This document shows positions 17,408-26,978 of a DNA stretch of 64,000 nucleotides, piece after piece. Below the pieces are notes generated by a model. The model made no database searches, was not told where the DNA came from, and worked only from the letters and a program-made list of their open reading frames with translations. Numbering within the stretch: position 1 is the stretch's first letter; each line of letters opens with the position of its first letter. Origin of the DNA: Alphaproteobacteria bacterium (GTDB taxonomy: Bacteria > Pseudomonadota > Alphaproteobacteria > Micavibrionales > Micavibrionaceae); NCBI GenBank assembly GCA_020442475.1, contig JAGRKA010000001.1, positions 62,001 through 126,000 on the forward strand. Direction: 5' to 3'. A program made the position numbers and the translations under genes.

Positions 17408-19477
17408 TCAGGCTGCCTTTTCTTCTGCATCCAGCAAGCCTTCCCGGCGCAGCAAAGCATCCGGGTCGGCGTCGCGGCCCCGGAAGCGGTGATAGAGCAG
17501 GGCCGGTTTTTCACTGCCGCCCTTGGAGAGCACTTCCTGCCGGTAGCGTATGCCCGTTTCACGGTCGTACAGGCCACGCTCCAAAAACAGTTCGAACGCA
17601 TCAGCTTCCAGCACTTCCGCCCATTTATAGCTGTAATAGCCAGCTGCGTAGCCACCTGCGAAAATATGGCTGAACGCTGCGGAGAACGGTCCGGCCAACC
17701 TTGGGAATAAAGAAGCGTCCGCCGTATGTTCGTCCTCAAACGCCCCAACATCCTTGATTGTGGCCGGGTCCGTCATATGCCAGGCCATGTCTAAAATACC
17801 GAAAGCGCTCTGGCGCAAGCCTGCCCAGCCGACCATAAAATTCTTCGCAGCTACCAGCTTGTCGATCAGTTCTGAGGGAATTTTTTCACCGGTTTCGTAG
17901 TGGCTTGCAAACATATCCAGCGCTTCTTTCTCAAAGCACCAGTTTTCCTGAAGCTGCGAGGGCAGCTCGACAAAATCCCACAATACGTTGGTTCCAGAGA
18001 GTGAGCGGTAGGTCGTATCAGCCAGAAGCCCGTGCATGGCGTGCCCCATTTCATGGAACAGCGTCGTGACCTCGCCATGGGTCAAAAGGGACGGGTGATC
18101 CGCCGTCGGCTTGGTAAAGTTACATACGATTGCCGTCACGGGCCGTTCGATAAGCCCGCGGAAAAGCCCCTGATCGCGGTAAGAGGTCATCCAGGCCCCG
18201 TCCTTCTTGCCGCTGCGTGGGAAGAAATCGCCATAAAGCGTGCCGATAAAGCGATCATCGCTTTTGTCGTACAGTTCAAAAACTTTTACATCCTTATGCC
18301 AGACCGGATAAGCGTTTGAGGGTTCGAAACGGACGTTAAACAGCTTGCTGAAATGTTCGAAACATCCTTCCAGAACCCGCTCCAGTGGGAAATAGGGCCG
18401 TAAATCTTCGGATGAAAAGGCGAAAAGCTTCTGTTTGAGTTTTTCGCTGTAATAGGTCACGTCCCAAGGTTTCAGATCGTCCAGCCCGTGCTCTTCGCGC
18501 GCGAAGCTTTTGAGGCGCTCCAGATCGTCCAGCGCAGCCTTTTTGTAAGCCGCCTTCGTTTTATTCAGGAACGCTTCGACGGTTTCCGGCCTTTCCGCCA
18601 TCCGATGTTCCAGCACGTAATGTGCATGGGTCTGATAGCCCAGAAGCTGTGCCCGCTCATGGCGGAGGCTGACGATTTTGAGGATGTTGTCTGAGTTGTC
18701 GAATTCATCGCCCCAAGCCCGCGAGGCGTAAGCCCGCCAGATTTTCTCCCGTAAATCCCGCTTGTCTGCATATTGGATAAAAGGGATATAGCTGGGCATA
18801 TCCAGCGTAATCAGCCATTTATCCTGTTCCCCTTCTTCCTGTGCAGCGTGGCGCGCCGCGCTGCGGGCTGTGGCGGGCAGGCCTGACAGATCTTCTTCAT
18901 TGTCGATCCAGAGTTTGAATTGTTCCGCCGATTTTTTTGCATTATTCATGAAAGACGGACCCAGAACCGACATTTCCTGACTGATTTCGCGCAGACGCTT
19001 TTTCTTGCCTTCATCCAAAAGGGCCCCGCCGCGTACAAAATCCTTATAGGTTTCTTCCAGCAAGGTTGATTGTTCCGGCGTCAGCGTAAGCGTATCTCTT
19101 TGATTATAAACAGCTTTAATGCGCGCAAAAAGGTCTTCATCGAGTATAACGTCGCTGGAAAAATGCGCGCTCATCGGGCCGATTTTTTCCACCAGCGCAT
19201 GCAGTGCGTCCCCGCCCATTGCCGAGAGCTGGTTGTAAAAAACACCGCTGGCTACACCAAGCGTTTCCGAAGCTGATTCAAGAGCCACGATTGTGTTTTC
19301 AAAATCCGGGGCCTCTTTATTTGCCTTGATCGCTTCGATGTTCGCACGGGCCTCCTTAATGGCGGCTTCGACAGCAGGAAGATAGTGTTCATCTTTGATT
19401 TTATCGAAGGGGGGCGCGTGATTCGGGAGCGTCGAGGGGTCAAGAAGCGGATTGGCACCGGAGTTTATACTGGACAT
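17408..19477 (-). CDS. prlC: M3-family zinc oligopeptidase (oligopeptidase A / Dcp-like)
   Basis: Cytoplasmic thimet-type zinc peptidase of 689 residues that degrades short peptides. The zinc site is TLFHEMGHAMHGLL (HExxH, about residue 465-478), with the third ligand in the downstream Glu helix, followed by SGTNVLWDFVELPSQLQENW. The VELPSQxxENW wording is closer to oligopeptidase A (PrlC/OpdA) than to dipeptidyl carboxypeptidase, whose motif reads VEFPSQ. That is why the symbol is proposed, with some doubt. The C-terminal GGYAAGYYSYKWAEVLEADAF is the usual ending of the family. It is divergent from mnmD. Confidence 0.9.
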   Translation of the reverse strand: MSSINSGANPLLDPSTLPNHAPPFDKIKDEHYLPAVEAAIKEARANIEAIKANKEAPDFENTIVALESASETLGVASGVFYNQLSAMGGDALHALVEKIGPMSAHFSSDVILDEDLFARIKAVYNQRDTLTLTPEQSTLLEETYKDFVRGGALLDEGKKKRLREISQEMSVLGPSFMNNAKKSAEQFKLWIDNEEDLSGLPATARSAARHAAQEEGEQDKWLITLDMPSYIPFIQYADKRDLREKIWRAYASRAWGDEFDNSDNILKIVSLRHERAQLLGYQTHAHYVLEHRMAERPETVEAFLNKTKAAYKKAALDDLERLKSFAREEHGLDDLKPWDVTYYSEKLKQKLFAFSSEDLRPYFPLERVLEGCFEHFSKLFNVRFEPSNAYPVWHKDVKVFELYDKSDDRFIGTLYGDFFPRSGKKDGAWMTSYRDQGLFRGLIERPVTAIVCNFTKPTADHPSLLTHGEVTTLFHEMGHAMHGLLADTTYRSLSGTNVLWDFVELPSQLQENWCFEKEALDMFASHYETGEKIPSELIDKLVAAKNFMVGWAGLRQSAFGILDMAWHMTDPATIKDVGAFEDEHTADASLFPRLAGPFSAAFSHIFAGGYAAGYYSYKWAEVLEADAFELFLERGLYDRETGIRYRQEVLSKGGSEKPALLYHRFRGRDADPDALLRREGLLDAEEKAA

Positions 19478-19532
19478 TCTTGCAAAAACCTTTCTTACTA
19501 GGACTCGTCTACAACATCATATATGGAGCAAA

Positions 19533-20234
19533 ATGAAAGGCGCGCCAAGGTCTGAACAGTTTGACGACGTTTATTTTTCCGCGCAGGACGGTTTTGCGGA
19601 GACGCTTCATGTTTTTCTGGACGGTAACGATCTCCCGGAACGCTGGGCCGGGAAAGAACGCTTCGTGATTGCCGAAACAGGATTTGGAACGGGTTTGAAT
19701 TTTCTCGCGGCTTGGTCATTGTTTGAGGCAACGACAGCGCCAAATCAAAAACTTGACTTCATTTCATTTGAAAAATTTCCCCTCGACCGGGAGGAGATTG
19801 AGCTGCATCTCCAGCCTTGGAAGCGCGAATTTCCGGAATTATTGGCAACGCTGCTTAAAAAATATCCGCTTCTTGTCCCCGGTTTTCACAGGGCCGCTTT
19901 GAGCGAGCGGGTAAGCCTGACACTTGTTTTTGACGATGTGAACAAGGCGGTGGCGCAGCTTGAAACACCTGTGGATGCGTGGTTCCTTGACGGATTTAAG
20001 CCTTCGACCAACCCGGATATGTGGAGTGCGACCGTTTTTGAGAATATGGCGCGCTTAAGCAAAGAGGGAACTACATTTGCGACATTCACTGCCGCTGGAG
20101 AGGTCAGGCGCGGGCTGGGTACCGCAGGGTTCGATGTCCGGAAAGTCCCCGGTTTTGGTACAAAGCGCGATATGCTGACCGGAACGTTTAAGGGGCTGGA
20201 TCAAGAGGGCCTGAATCAGGGAGCCGGGAAGTGA
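19533..20234 (+). CDS. mnmD: tRNA 5-methylaminomethyl-2-thiouridine methyltransferase (MnmD / MnmC domain 1)
   Basis: SAM-dependent methyltransferase for the last step of mnm5s2U34 synthesis. The 233-residue product starts with GAPRSEQFDDVYFSAQDG, then HVFLDGNDLPERW, the SAM-binding IAETGFGTGLNFLAAW (about 48-63) and DAWFLDGFKPSTNPDMWS (about 150-168), all standard for the DUF752/MnmD domain. ATG 19533 follows a GGAG four nt upstream. An in-frame TTG at 19452 would overlap the divergent peptidase gene. The residues just before the ATG (IWSK) resemble the family's usual N terminus, so the true start may be a few codons earlier at a non-ATG codon. It overlaps the next gene by four bases (GTGA). 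Confidence 0.9.
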   Translation: MKGAPRSEQFDDVYFSAQDGFAETLHVFLDGNDLPERWAGKERFVIAETGFGTGLNFLAAWSLFEATTAPNQKLDFISFEKFPLDREEIELHLQPWKREFPELLATLLKKYPLLVPGFHRAALSERVSLTLVFDDVNKAVAQLETPVDAWFLDGFKPSTNPDMWSATVFENMARLSKEGTTFATFTAAGEVRRGLGTAGFDVRKVPGFGTKRDMLTGTFKGLDQEGLNQGAGK

Positions 20235-21265
20235 GGGTTGCGATCATAGGGGGTGGGCTGGCCGGGACGGCCTGTGCCTATATCCTGCGGCGCGCCGGGC
20301 TGACGCCGGAAATTTACGAGGCCTCTCCTAAGCTGGCCACTGCTGCATCCGGCAATCCTGTTGGGCTGTATAACCCGCGTTTTTCAATGCATAGGACACC
20401 GGAGAGCGATTATTACGCTGCGGCCTTTTCTCTGGCTGTACGGACGTTTGAGCGTTTTGACAATATTGATCATGACCCATGCGGAGCCTTGCATCTGATC
20501 ATAGATGAAAAACGCCGGCAGCGATTCCCTCAGACCCTTAAAAACTGGGGCTGGGATTCGGACCATATGCGTCTCCTCAGTGCAGAAAAAGCCTCGGAAA
20601 TCGCGGGGATCGAGCTGGAACGTGATGCGCTTTATCTGCCTGAGGCCGGCTGTGTTTCACCGCACAGATTGTGTCACGCTTATGCGGAAGGGGTTAGAAC
20701 ATATCCGGGCCGGATCGTTAAAAATCTGCAAAATATTGAGGCTGATATTGTCATTCTGGCATGCGGCATGGCGGTTAAAAATTTTGAGGAGGCAAATTGG
20801 CTGCCCGTTTATCCTGTGCGTGGACAAATCACGATGGTCAAAGCTACGCCGTTATCTGCACAGCTTAAATGTAATCTGTGTTATGGCGGTTATATTTCTC
20901 CAGCACGGGACGGGTTACATATGCTGGGTGCGACCTTCCAGCGTTGGCTGGATCACCGGGAACCAAGACAGGCCGATAATCAGGATAATCTGGATAAGCT
21001 CCGTGAGCGCTGCCCAAATCTTGCTGAAGGATTAGAAATCGCCGGGCATCGGGCGGCTTTGCGGACGGCATCCAAGGATCATTTTCCAATCGTTGGCGCA
21101 TTACCGGGGCATCAGAATCTTTATGTATCCGCAGCCCATGGTTCACACGGCATCCTGAGTACGCTAATGGCTGCGCATCTCCTAACAGACATGATCCTTG
21201 ATCGGCAAAAATGCCTTCCAGATGCGACGATCCAGAAACTCGATCCGGCACGATTTTCGCCTTGA
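20231..21265 (+). CDS. mnmC: FAD-dependent cmnm5s2U34 oxidoreductase (MnmC domain 2)
   Basis: Removes the carboxymethyl group from cmnm5s2U to give nm5s2U, which MnmD then methylates. The 344 residues form a DAO-type FAD protein: the dinucleotide-binding RVAIIGGGLAGTACAYIL at the N terminus, then ASGNPVGLYNPRFSMHRTPE, ADIVILACGMAVKNF (about 175-190), PVYPVRGQITMVKATP and the C-terminal VSAAHGSHGILSTLMAAHLL. The start is GTG 20231, inside the mnmD stop. In E. coli the two activities are fused in one MnmC; here they are separate but translationally coupled genes in the same order. Confidence 0.9.
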   Translation: MRVAIIGGGLAGTACAYILRRAGLTPEIYEASPKLATAASGNPVGLYNPRFSMHRTPESDYYAAAFSLAVRTFERFDNIDHDPCGALHLIIDEKRRQRFPQTLKNWGWDSDHMRLLSAEKASEIAGIELERDALYLPEAGCVSPHRLCHAYAEGVRTYPGRIVKNLQNIEADIVILACGMAVKNFEEANWLPVYPVRGQITMVKATPLSAQLKCNLCYGGYISPARDGLHMLGATFQRWLDHREPRQADNQDNLDKLRERCPNLAEGLEIAGHRAALRTASKDHFPIVGALPGHQNLYVSAAHGSHGILSTLMAAHLLTDMILDRQKCLPDATIQKLDPARFSP

Positions 21266-21278
21266 ACGGACTGTGCCT

Positions 21279-22259
21279 TTAACGGGTATTGATCACCCGG
21301 ATACGGCCATCTTTTTCTTCGTTCCGGCTATCAACGCGCACAGGGTATTTTTCCATGACGGGCTGAATAAAGGCGCGCGGAACAAGCGCTTCCCACTGGG
21401 CACGACCGTTCTTGACTTCGTAACGTACCAGCGTTCCGTCCAGCCGCGCCAGATTATCCAACAAGTCCTGAATATAAACCATGTGTTTGACGGTGTCGCT
21501 CTGCATTACGTTATTGGCGGAGCGGACCAGGTCTATCGAAGCGACCTTAGTTTGGGCCTTCACATCATCAAGATTACGGGCCAAGGCATTAATCGCGATA
21601 AAGTTAAAGACCAGAATCAAAGCTGCCACCAGTGATACAAAAATACCCGATAATACGAGCATACGCGCAGTCGCCCGTGAGAGTTTTTCGGTTCGTAAAG
21701 TCCGGTTACGCCATGGAACAATATCCGCAATCTCGGGGTTGATCGTTACGAAATTGGCGTCCATGCTCTGTACACGCGGCAATATTGTCCGAGATGCGCC
21801 AAGAAAAACCTGCATCCGTGCTGTCTCGGGATCCCAGCGCAGCGCGGAGGCCAACCCTTCTTGCTCATACAAATAAACGGTTTCCCTATCCCAATATTCG
21901 CTGTTCCCCGGTAAGGACGCCGCCAGAGGGCACCAGCTATCCGGATTCGAGGCCAGTGCTGCCGACGGACAGGCCAGATACCAGATCCGCCCCTCATCAA
22001 TTGAGTAGCAATAATGAACCCGCTCCGTCCCACAGGCCTGCGAGGCTGCATTCCAGACAGCCTCTTCTTCGGCACCGGCAATATGGGGAATCATTCCACC
22101 GACAAGTTCAGCCGGAAGATAGGGAGTCAGACTCCTGACAAAGTCACGGGCTTCTCCGGCCAGCATATCGGCCATTCCCGGCGAAGGGCGCATCCCGGTT
22201 CCTCCGCGTTTTGCGGTATTTTTGCCTTGGGCGGCAGCTTTATTATCCGTTGTTACCAC
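21279..22259 (-). CDS. Bitopic inner-membrane pilus/secretion assembly protein (GspL/PilN-like architecture)
   Basis: A 326-residue protein with no family I can name. About 200 cytoplasmic residues come first, then one membrane helix near residues 206-230 (MLVLSGIFVSLVAALILVFN), then a periplasmic coiled-coil-like helix (about 232-270) and a small C-terminal domain. A cytoplasmic domain, a single helix and a periplasmic coiled coil together are the layout of GspL, of PilM-PilN combined, and of BfpC in bundle-forming pili. It is the last gene of the four-gene operon, starting directly after the stop codon of the platform protein. The role is inferred from layout and context only. Confidence 0.7.
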   Translation of the reverse strand: MVTTDNKAAAQGKNTAKRGGTGMRPSPGMADMLAGEARDFVRSLTPYLPAELVGGMIPHIAGAEEEAVWNAASQACGTERVHYCYSIDEGRIWYLACPSAALASNPDSWCPLAASLPGNSEYWDRETVYLYEQEGLASALRWDPETARMQVFLGASRTILPRVQSMDANFVTINPEIADIVPWRNRTLRTEKLSRATARMLVLSGIFVSLVAALILVFNFIAINALARNLDDVKAQTKVASIDLVRSANNVMQSDTVKHMVYIQDLLDNLARLDGTLVRYEVKNGRAQWEALVPRAFIQPVMEKYPVRVDSRNEEKDGRIRVINTR

Positions 22260-23480
22260 CTAGATCGCTCCTTCCATCAAGCCACCCATCATCGAATCCA
22301 TACTCATATTCATGACAGTCAAGGCGTAAATGGCGCTACCGAAAGCAATAGCCAGAAAAACCCCAGTAAGCGCAAACGCCAGCCAGACAATCAATTTATG
22401 TTTCGTTCTTGCCGCCTGCGCGCGCATCTCGGAAATAGACTCCATCACTGTAGCAACTTGCCCGAGATCAGACAAGCTCGCGAGTTCAAGACGTTCGTTG
22501 CGGGTCAAAGGCGCCCGATCCAGCGCAGACCCCAGAGAAATCCCACGCCCAAGATCCGTGAGCGATTCTTCCCAATAGGCTGTCACATCCGGCGCAGAAG
22601 AAGCTTCCGCGGACTGGTGTAGCGTATCGCTGATCGGAACCAACCCATGCAGCATACGGGCGGCGGCAGCCATGGAATCGGCAAAGGCCAGATCCCGCAA
22701 ATATCCACCAATCAATGGAATTTTCCGCACAAGCCGCGCCGTCGGCCAGTCTTTCTTTCCCCGGTTAACCCAATAGGAAAACATGCACCAGCCCATAAAA
22801 AAGGCGGTTCCGACCGATACCCAGATCAGGACATCCCATGTCAGACCAAGCCGCCCGACAACCAGATTAAATTTTTCAAGCTCGGTGGGGTCCGTCGGCG
22901 GGTTATCGTGAAACCAGCCGATCACCATATCTTTCCCGGCCCACAAGGACGAGATGATCGAAAAAACGTCAAAACCCAGCCAGCCCATCGTTCCCATGAT
23001 CGCGCGCGTATTTTTCCGCTTTTGGGTGATGGAGTGAATCGCGTGGGGTATCCCTTCCACAAGCCGGTTGGCCCGCTCCGACCCGGCCAGAATAGCCAGC
23101 GTTCCATGATCGAAAATATTCAAAGCCTTGAGGGCGTCGATCACGCCCAGCCCCCGCGAAAGCGCTTCCCGCGCCGGTGCAAGGATATTCTGCCGCCGAG
23201 GATTTGTTTCCGCCTGAATGATTTTCCACAGCGCTACACCGGGCGATGTCGAAGTCGAACGAAACTGGATACCGCGCAAGAGCTGAACTTGCCACCAGGT
23301 CGAGCGGGCCAGAAGACGCTCCAGCGGAGAGCGGGAATGGGGCCTGATCGCCAGCGGATAACCACCCTTTTTTGTAATGGCTTCGCGTACGTCGTCAACC
23401 GAAGGCAAATAGAAAGATTCCGTAACCTTCTTCGGTCCGGAGGTCGTTTCATATGCGATTTCGGCAATCCATTGCTGCAT
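22260..23480 (-). CDS. Inner-membrane platform protein (PilC/GspF family, PilR-like)
   Basis: A 406-residue polytopic protein of the T2SS-F superfamily, the inner-membrane platform on which the assembly ATPase acts. The N-terminal ~60 residues form a soluble lead-in domain. The first four-helix repeat (LARSTWWQVQLLRGIQFRS...) is followed by hydrophobic segments near 160-180, 215-240 and 370-395. AASMAAAARMLHGLVPISDTL-like text (MAAAARMLHGLVPISDTL, about 268-285) is the typical second-repeat signature of GspF. The closest known type is the PilR of type IVB pili, judging from the operon. It follows the ATPase gene after 22 nt. Confidence 0.85.
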   Translation of the reverse strand: MQQWIAEIAYETTSGPKKVTESFYLPSVDDVREAITKKGGYPLAIRPHSRSPLERLLARSTWWQVQLLRGIQFRSTSTSPGVALWKIIQAETNPRRQNILAPAREALSRGLGVIDALKALNIFDHGTLAILAGSERANRLVEGIPHAIHSITQKRKNTRAIMGTMGWLGFDVFSIISSLWAGKDMVIGWFHDNPPTDPTELEKFNLVVGRLGLTWDVLIWVSVGTAFFMGWCMFSYWVNRGKKDWPTARLVRKIPLIGGYLRDLAFADSMAAAARMLHGLVPISDTLHQSAEASSAPDVTAYWEESLTDLGRGISLGSALDRAPLTRNERLELASLSDLGQVATVMESISEMRAQAARTKHKLIVWLAFALTGVFLAIAFGSAIYALTVMNMSMDSMMGGLMEGAI

Positions 23481-23502
23481 GAAAGAACCTCCGCCTCAGC
23501 CG

Positions 23503-25284
23503 CTAATCCTCAAGATAGGACAGCGCGGCCTTCGGATCGACAAGCCCGCTTGTGACAAGATCGGCCAAGCCCTCCCGGCGCGTATGAACGAGAACGCCTT
23601 CTTCCTTGAGGACTGTATGGACATTCCCGATCAACGCCTCATAAATTTCGTTACGCTGCCCCGGCCCAAGGGTGATGAGCAGCGCGTCCAGCAGAAGTGT
23701 CCGGCCTGAAATCCCGGTTCTGTTACAAAGATCGCAACCGCTCGTATTATGCCGCCGAACGGTTGAACCCGACTCTATACCAAGCCTTTGGATCTCTTCC
23801 GGCGTTAGGACATTAGAGGCCTCATCCCTGTGCGCACAGCCCTGACAAACCGTCCGAACCAGCCGTTGGTTAAGGATCGCCCGGACCTGTTGTGCCAATG
23901 TATAGGTCGAAGAACGCTCCCGCTCGGAAGGCATAAGGGAGCGGAGGCGTTCAAACGTTTGCAGCGCCGTATCCGCATGGATTGTTGAAATCACCGTATG
24001 GCCGGATTCTGCAGCTCGCAGCGCTGTTTCCACCGTATCGCCGTCGCGCATCTCCCCGATCACGATATAATCGGGGTCATGTCGCATGGCTGCGCGAATC
24101 AAATCCGCAAAGCTCCCGCCGGGCATCCCCGGACGAACCTGCCACTGCGTTGCATATCGCAACTCGTATTCGATTGGATCCTCAATCGTTAGAACGTGCC
24201 GTCTACGACGGTCGATCTGCTGAACGCACGCGTAAAGCGTTGTGGTTTTCCCGGATCCTGTCGGCCCTGATAACAGGATCAACCCGCCGCCACCCTTGAT
24301 TTCCGGTGAAAGCAGTTTAGCCAGATAATCCCCGACCTCCTGATGGCGGGCAAACAGCTCGTCAAAGCCTTTGAGCGCAGCCCGGTCAAGAAGACGTAAG
24401 GTCAGCTTTTCTCCGTCCTGCGCCTGCGGCCCGGCGGCAACCCGCACATCGATCGAGCGCCCTTGCCACGTGAAACCGAACCGTCCATCCTTGGGTGTAA
24501 CACGATCCCCGAAATTCAGCCCGGCTTCCCGCTTGAGCAACGTTGTTAAGCGCGCCATCGCTTCAGGCGGCAAGAGATGCATGGGGATTAAATCTCCATC
24601 GATCCTGTACTGAATCCAGTTTGGCGCTTCGGGATTGTTATTTTGGACCAGATGGATATCCGATACACGCATCTGAAGCGCCTCAGCCATCATATCCCGC
24701 TGAAACTGATTGAGCAGCAACCCGTTATCACTGTCGGCCAGCCACAAGGCCAGCGTTTTCTCGCAACGATCGGCCGATAAATCATGGACCGAGCGGAGCG
24801 TATCGATCAGCTCTTTACGGTCCCAAATTTCTATCTCTATGCGCTCGGCATGAAAGCCACTGCGGTTTGCAGTCGAAAGAAGATTATCAATCTGACGGTC
24901 ATTCAAATCATGCAGCGGAGCGATCTTCAAAACGCTATCCCGTAAACCGATCAGGTGAATACTGAGTGGTAACCAGGATTGCACAGGCAAAACCGCCCGA
25001 AGCTGGTCGCCGGTCGCACGGTCCTTGACGCCCTCCTCCTCGATATCGGAGATAATGGCCGCACCGGCCATATCGAGCAACTGCTCGGTCGAGCGGGCAA
25101 TCCCCTGATCCATCATCATGGCGCGTTCGCGCTGAACCATATCGAGATAGCGCTCACGACCCTCGCCTGCGAGACGGCCACGCCGCCCGCGAGCCTTCCG
25201 GCGTTCGACACCGCCCGGTGGATCGCCCGAATCACTGCTGCGCCGTTCTATCGCCTCATCGCTATTTACAGGGTCGTCTGTCAT
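23503..25284 (-). CDS. Type IV(B) pilus / type II secretion assembly ATPase (PilB/GspE/PilQ family)
   Basis: Cytoplasmic hexameric ATPase that powers pilin or pseudopilin assembly; 593 residues. An N-terminal regulatory domain is followed by the N2 domain (ALQMRVSDIHLVQ, IQYRIDGDL). The core has Walker A LSGPTGSGKTTTLYA near residue 341, the Asp box ..LTIEDPIEYEL, Walker B DYIVIGEMRDGDTVETAL and the His box SGHTVISTIHAD. A zinc-binding tetracysteine, CQGCAH ... CDLCNRTG (about 478-520), marks assembly ATPases as opposed to PilT-type retraction ATPases. It lies 2 nt after the Ig-repeat protein gene. It is a different branch from the CpaF ATPase at 55661-57313. Confidence 0.93.
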   Translation of the reverse strand: MTDDPVNSDEAIERRSSDSGDPPGGVERRKARGRRGRLAGEGRERYLDMVQRERAMMMDQGIARSTEQLLDMAGAAIISDIEEEGVKDRATGDQLRAVLPVQSWLPLSIHLIGLRDSVLKIAPLHDLNDRQIDNLLSTANRSGFHAERIEIEIWDRKELIDTLRSVHDLSADRCEKTLALWLADSDNGLLLNQFQRDMMAEALQMRVSDIHLVQNNNPEAPNWIQYRIDGDLIPMHLLPPEAMARLTTLLKREAGLNFGDRVTPKDGRFGFTWQGRSIDVRVAAGPQAQDGEKLTLRLLDRAALKGFDELFARHQEVGDYLAKLLSPEIKGGGGLILLSGPTGSGKTTTLYACVQQIDRRRRHVLTIEDPIEYELRYATQWQVRPGMPGGSFADLIRAAMRHDPDYIVIGEMRDGDTVETALRAAESGHTVISTIHADTALQTFERLRSLMPSERERSSTYTLAQQVRAILNQRLVRTVCQGCAHRDEASNVLTPEEIQRLGIESGSTVRRHNTSGCDLCNRTGISGRTLLLDALLITLGPGQRNEIYEALIGNVHTVLKEEGVLVHTRREGLADLVTSGLVDPKAALSYLED

Positions 25285-25286
25285 AT

Positions 25287-26846
25287 CTACCCGTCATTGC
25301 CGCTATCACCGGTGGACGCGCTTTTACGCCCGCTTCCCTCCGATGATGCCGTAACACGGTTAATAGAAGATAAAGATCTATCGAAAAGCAGAAGAACACG
25401 CCGCCCGCCGCTCAAAAATTCAATGCCGTTCTTTTGAATGACCACATTCCATGGAACACCGCCAAGAACGATTTCTTCGCCGTCAAATACAAGGCGGCTT
25501 CCGCCGGGACCGTTAATAATCGCCCGCGTAGCTGAAAAAGACGTAATTCTGTACCCGTCCAAAACACTGGACGCATTGGCCGGGCCGGCTGTTTGAGAGG
25601 CTTGTCCGGTCGTTTTTTTCTGGCCGCTTCCTTCCGCATTGCCGCCGGATGTCCCGGATGAAAGCACGATCGCCTTTTGATCCTGACTAACTGTCGCAGA
25701 CGAATCCCCACGCACAGGCATAACCAGAATTCCGCGGGCACCGTTATGAGCAACCTGTATATCGTCAAACAAAGCCCCGACGCGTGTCGGCGACCACATC
25801 ACCGTCAACGGGCAAGCCTCTATAGGCTCCAAAACCGTTCCAGCCGTACAGCCGCCGCCTTTAAAGCTCAGGCCGTTATCCGATCCGGAAATCCGTACAT
25901 CGCTAATCGTCAAAGCCGCATCACCGACATTGACAAGGGAAACGGTCATTGTAGAAGCCGTTTCAACATTTTCACCAAAATCGACTTCCTTCTGAGAAGA
26001 GACCAACAAACCGCGCCCCGGGACCGCTTGCGGGAAAATTTCAGCTTCCTCAACATCGTCGGGAACATATTCCCCTTTCAAAGGTACGCTGGACAAGCGC
26101 GCCGGACCGGAATGCTCGATCACTAGAACGCCGGAAGAGCGCCCCTTGAGCTTTGGCGACCATGTGACCGTCGCCATACAAGCCTGCCCCGGTCCCAGCG
26201 CCTTACAGGACGTATTGAGCGTATAACCCGCTTGCTCGCTCGAATCGATATAGATGCTTTCTATATCAATAGGCATAGAGGTAATATTGCGCAGCGTAAT
26301 CGGCTCTACGAGGGTCTGGCTGGCATCCAGCGTCCCGAAATCCAGAATATCCGGCGTGGTTTCAACATCGCTGGTCAGCTTGTCTGAAGCGTCACCCGTC
26401 GATTCGATCATCCCGGCCACTGTGGCAGTGACAAGCCGACTCCGCCCGCTATGGGACATGAGCATCTCCAAACGCCACGGCCCGGCTTGAAGACCCTTGA
26501 CCGATAAAGCAATCGCACACTCGGCTCCAACCGGGAGAGGCGCTTCCTCACACTGGTTCAGCGAGACAACTGCCGTTACCGTAGAAGACGGATATAGACG
26601 AATCAGGCCGGTTTCAACAGCCTGCCCGCCATCATTGCGAAAACGTACAACAACTTGCCCCGTTGCACCGATAGGGATCGTTCCACCATCCACATTCGCA
26701 GATACGGGAACGAGCCCGCCGGTCGAGGCAACTTCCCGCGATCCAGGATCACCAAATCCCGGATATTGTGCTAGGGCGCCAAGCGGAAAAACCAGCGCAG
26801 CGTAACACAGCATAAATGCAGATATGTAAATAATATGCGAACGCAT
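25287..26846 (-). CDS. Secreted Ig-repeat protein with PilP-like C-terminal domain
   Basis: A 519-residue exported protein with a signal peptide ending near residue 26 (GALA-QYPGF). Three beta-rich ASH/MSP-like repeats follow (about 45-145, 160-260 and 285-385). Each carries a cysteine pair 11-13 residues apart and the last two share a TVxWSP ending: NQC...AEC, TSCKALGPGQACMATVTWSP, GGC...EACPLTVMWSP. A low-complexity Gly/Ser/Thr/Gln linker (about 395-430) leads to a ~60-residue C-terminal domain, YRITSFSATRAIINGPGG...EIVLGGVPWNVVI...GGRRVLLLFD, that reads like the PilP/GspC homology domain. It is the first gene of the pilus-like operon. A periplasmic link between inner-membrane platform and secretin is inferred. 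Confidence 0.72.
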   Translation of the reverse strand: MRSHIIYISAFMLCYAALVFPLGALAQYPGFGDPGSREVASTGGLVPVSANVDGGTIPIGATGQVVVRFRNDGGQAVETGLIRLYPSSTVTAVVSLNQCEEAPLPVGAECAIALSVKGLQAGPWRLEMLMSHSGRSRLVTATVAGMIESTGDASDKLTSDVETTPDILDFGTLDASQTLVEPITLRNITSMPIDIESIYIDSSEQAGYTLNTSCKALGPGQACMATVTWSPKLKGRSSGVLVIEHSGPARLSSVPLKGEYVPDDVEEAEIFPQAVPGRGLLVSSQKEVDFGENVETASTMTVSLVNVGDAALTISDVRISGSDNGLSFKGGGCTAGTVLEPIEACPLTVMWSPTRVGALFDDIQVAHNGARGILVMPVRGDSSATVSQDQKAIVLSSGTSGGNAEGSGQKKTTGQASQTAGPANASSVLDGYRITSFSATRAIINGPGGSRLVFDGEEIVLGGVPWNVVIQKNGIEFLSGGRRVLLLFDRSLSSINRVTASSEGSGRKSASTGDSGNDG

Positions 26847-26978
26847 AGGCAGGACAAAGTTCTTTGTAAATAAGGCTCGAAAAACCCTTTCCGATTCTTA
26901 AGTGTAACATAAAATTGTGGATGAAAAGCAGGAAAAGCTGATTTTTTTGAAAAACTGGCCGGTTTATCCGCGTTTTTT

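Noticed and set aside
22647-23555. 302-codon plus-strand frame
   Set aside because: It is antisense to the platform-protein gene, rich in Pro/Arg/Gln as shadow frames are, and matches no family.
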